DNA of 6,172 nucleotides from Sphingobacteriaceae bacterium UBA2059 (lineage in GTDB: Bacteria; Bacteroidota; Bacteroidia; Sphingobacteriales; Sphingobacteriaceae): NCBI GenBank assembly GCA_002332615.1, contig DDAL01000031.1:25364-31535 (forward strand), written 5' to 3'. Shown here in pieces: positions 5,016-6,172 of this stretch; position 1 is the first letter of the stretch; each line of letters begins with the position of its first letter. Made by a program: the position numbers and the translations under genes. The notes below the pieces were generated by a model. It was not told the DNA's origin and did not search any database. It was given only the letters and a program-made list of their open reading frames with translations.

Positions 5016-6172
5016 GCTGATGCTTTTGTAAGTCCTATGCCGCTGCCTTTCCATCCCGGAAACAAAACGTCATCCTTTAGAATGTTTAAATGAGCTTTTG
5101 CAACTTCGCTGAATACTGCTCTGAAATCGGTAGTTACCCGAAGGTCTCTGCGGTCTTCCAGGTTTTCCAAAGCAAGCTCAGGAACTTTGCCGTGCACAAT
5201 ACCTCCCTTAATACCATGCCCCAGAATAAAATTACATGAGGCCCGCCCGTGGTCGGTACCGCCGGTGCCGTTTTGCTTTACTGTGCGGCCAAACTCGGTC
5301 ATGGTCATTAATGTAACATCGTCCTGAAGGGTGCCCAGATCCGTCCAGAACGCCACGATACTGTTGCTGAGGTCGCTTACATTGCGGGCAAATGTGCCGG
5401 CTGCCGTCCCCTGATTCACATGAGTGTCCCAGCCGCCCGATTCGGCAAAAGCTACTTCCAGGCCAACGTCCATTTTAATAAGCTGGGCAATCTGTTTAAG
5501 CGCATTCCCCAGGGCACTGGAAGGATACCGAGCGCCATTGGCCGGCTTATAATTCTTGACTGAGGTTTTTTGCAGCATTCTGATAGCTTCGAAGCTCTCC
5601 CTGGCAGCATCTTTTAACACTCCGGCAGCTGTTTGATCATAAATATCTTCAAAACTTTTTGCAGCATTCAGGGCGCCTGCTTTATTACCGCTCAAGCGGA
5701 CGTTAAACTCCTGCAGGCTCTTAATGGCAATGGCGGCATGGTCGCCTGAAAGGGAGCGGGGCAGCGAAGAGGTAAGGCTCACTGCCTGAAAAGGGCCCGC
5801 AGCCTCATGTCCCAACAGCCCTGCGGCGCGATTTAGCCAGCCGCTGGTGGTGCCTTTATTAAACGGTGTGCCCGATTCCATGTAGTCTTGTGCGTCGAAG
5901 TGCGACCGGGTAGTGTTTGGCGAACCTATTCCCTGCACAATGGCCAGCCGTTTTTCGCGAAACAGCGGTTCGAACGCCCGCATGGAAGGATGAAGCCCGA
6001 AGCGCCCGTCAAGGTCGAGCAGTGATCTTTCTCCCGCGGCTTTTCCGGCAGCCATGTATAAATCGGGGCGGGCAGCCTTAAAGTGCGGATCGGTATAGGG
6101 ACTTACAGCCATGAGGCCGTCCATTGCCCCGCGCTGAAAAATACAAACCAGGGTTTTTATGCGGCGGAAAGT
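5012..6172 (-). CDS. DUF1501 protein, 5' end outside the window
   Basis: The frame is open to the right edge: the last codons in the window read TFRRIKTLVCIFQRGAMDGL, the usual start of the DUF1501 domain just after an export signal, so the ATG at 6122-6124 is an internal Met and the true start lies beyond 6172. Visible length is 386 residues; probably only a signal peptide (often Tat-type in this family) and a short linker are missing. Numbered from the internal Met, conserved motifs are SHFDAQDYMESG (74-85), SGGWDTH (229-235), MTEFGRT (275-281) and GTDHG (289-293); the His/Asp-rich motifs suit the alkaline-phosphatase/sulfatase-like fold to which the family is related. No enzyme activity is established for it. 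In Bacteroidota such genes often follow a DUF1800 gene, which would lie to the right. The gene converges on the GH20 gene, its TAA overlapping the GH20 stop by 4 bases. Confidence 0.92.
   Translation of the reverse strand, partial: TFRRIKTLVCIFQRGAMDGLMAVSPYTDPHFKAARPDLYMAAGKAAGERSLLDLDGRFGLHPSMRAFEPLFREKRLAIVQGIGSPNTTRSHFDAQDYMESGTPFNKGTTSGWLNRAAGLLGHEAAGPFQAVSLTSSLPRSLSGDHAAIAIKSLQEFNVRLSGNKAGALNAAKSFEDIYDQTAAGVLKDAARESFEAIRMLQKTSVKNYKPANGARYPSSALGNALKQIAQLIKMDVGLEVAFAESGGWDTHVNQGTAAGTFARNVSDLSNSIVAFWTDLGTLQDDVTLMTMTEFGRTVKQNGTGGTDHGRASCNFILGHGIKGGIVHGKVPELALENLEDRRDLRVTTDFRAVFSEVAKAHLNILKDDVLFPGWKGSGIGLTKASA

Noticed and set aside
5012..5030. AAGC-TGAT-GCTT hairpin with four T's just after the GH20 stop
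   Set aside because: A 4-bp stem is too weak to call a terminator.

Overview
The window looks like chromosomal DNA from a member of the Bacteroidota, probably the Sphingobacteriia/Chitinophagia side. This rests on a -7 element of the TAnnTTTG type in front of the tRNA gene, A-rich leaders without a clear Shine-Dalgarno sequence, and protein families in the form usual for this phylum (GH20 hexosaminidase with a C-terminal sandwich domain, DUF1501, a TonB-C-like secreted protein, IS66 and IS3 remnants, and a Bacteroidota-type tyrosine recombinase remnant). The assignment is an inference from family resemblance; no search was run.

Layout: (1) 1-885, the 3' part of a YihY/BrkB-family inner-membrane protein gene, open at the left edge. 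(2) 972-1145, a compact self-contained tRNA-Ser(UGA) unit: promoter, class II tRNA, and a 22-bp perfect terminator hairpin starting 2 bases after the discriminator base. (3) 1281-2069, a small secreted protein with a TonB-like C-terminal domain, in visibly AT-richer DNA. (4) 2070-3040, no intact gene but a graveyard of mobile-element pieces, all on the + strand: the frameshifted C-terminus of an IS66 transposase, a possible IS66 right end, about 40 codons of an IS3-family OrfB, and a frame-broken core-binding segment of a tyrosine recombinase. (5) 3054-5015, an intact secreted GH20 beta-N-acetylhexosaminidase. (6) 5012-6172 on the - strand, a DUF1501 protein open at the right edge, whose stop codon overlaps the GH20 stop codon within a shared TTAA.

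The genes do not form one pathway. The most economical reading is two ordinary chromosomal blocks (yihY-tRNA-Ser on the left; GH20 and DUF1501 on the right) separated by about 1.9 kb of accessory DNA, in which the TonB-C-like gene is the only intact gene and the rest is decayed mobile DNA next to a tRNA gene. I found no convincing new biological system. The nested transposase/integrase fossils, invisible to a plain ORF call, are the most useful non-obvious content.
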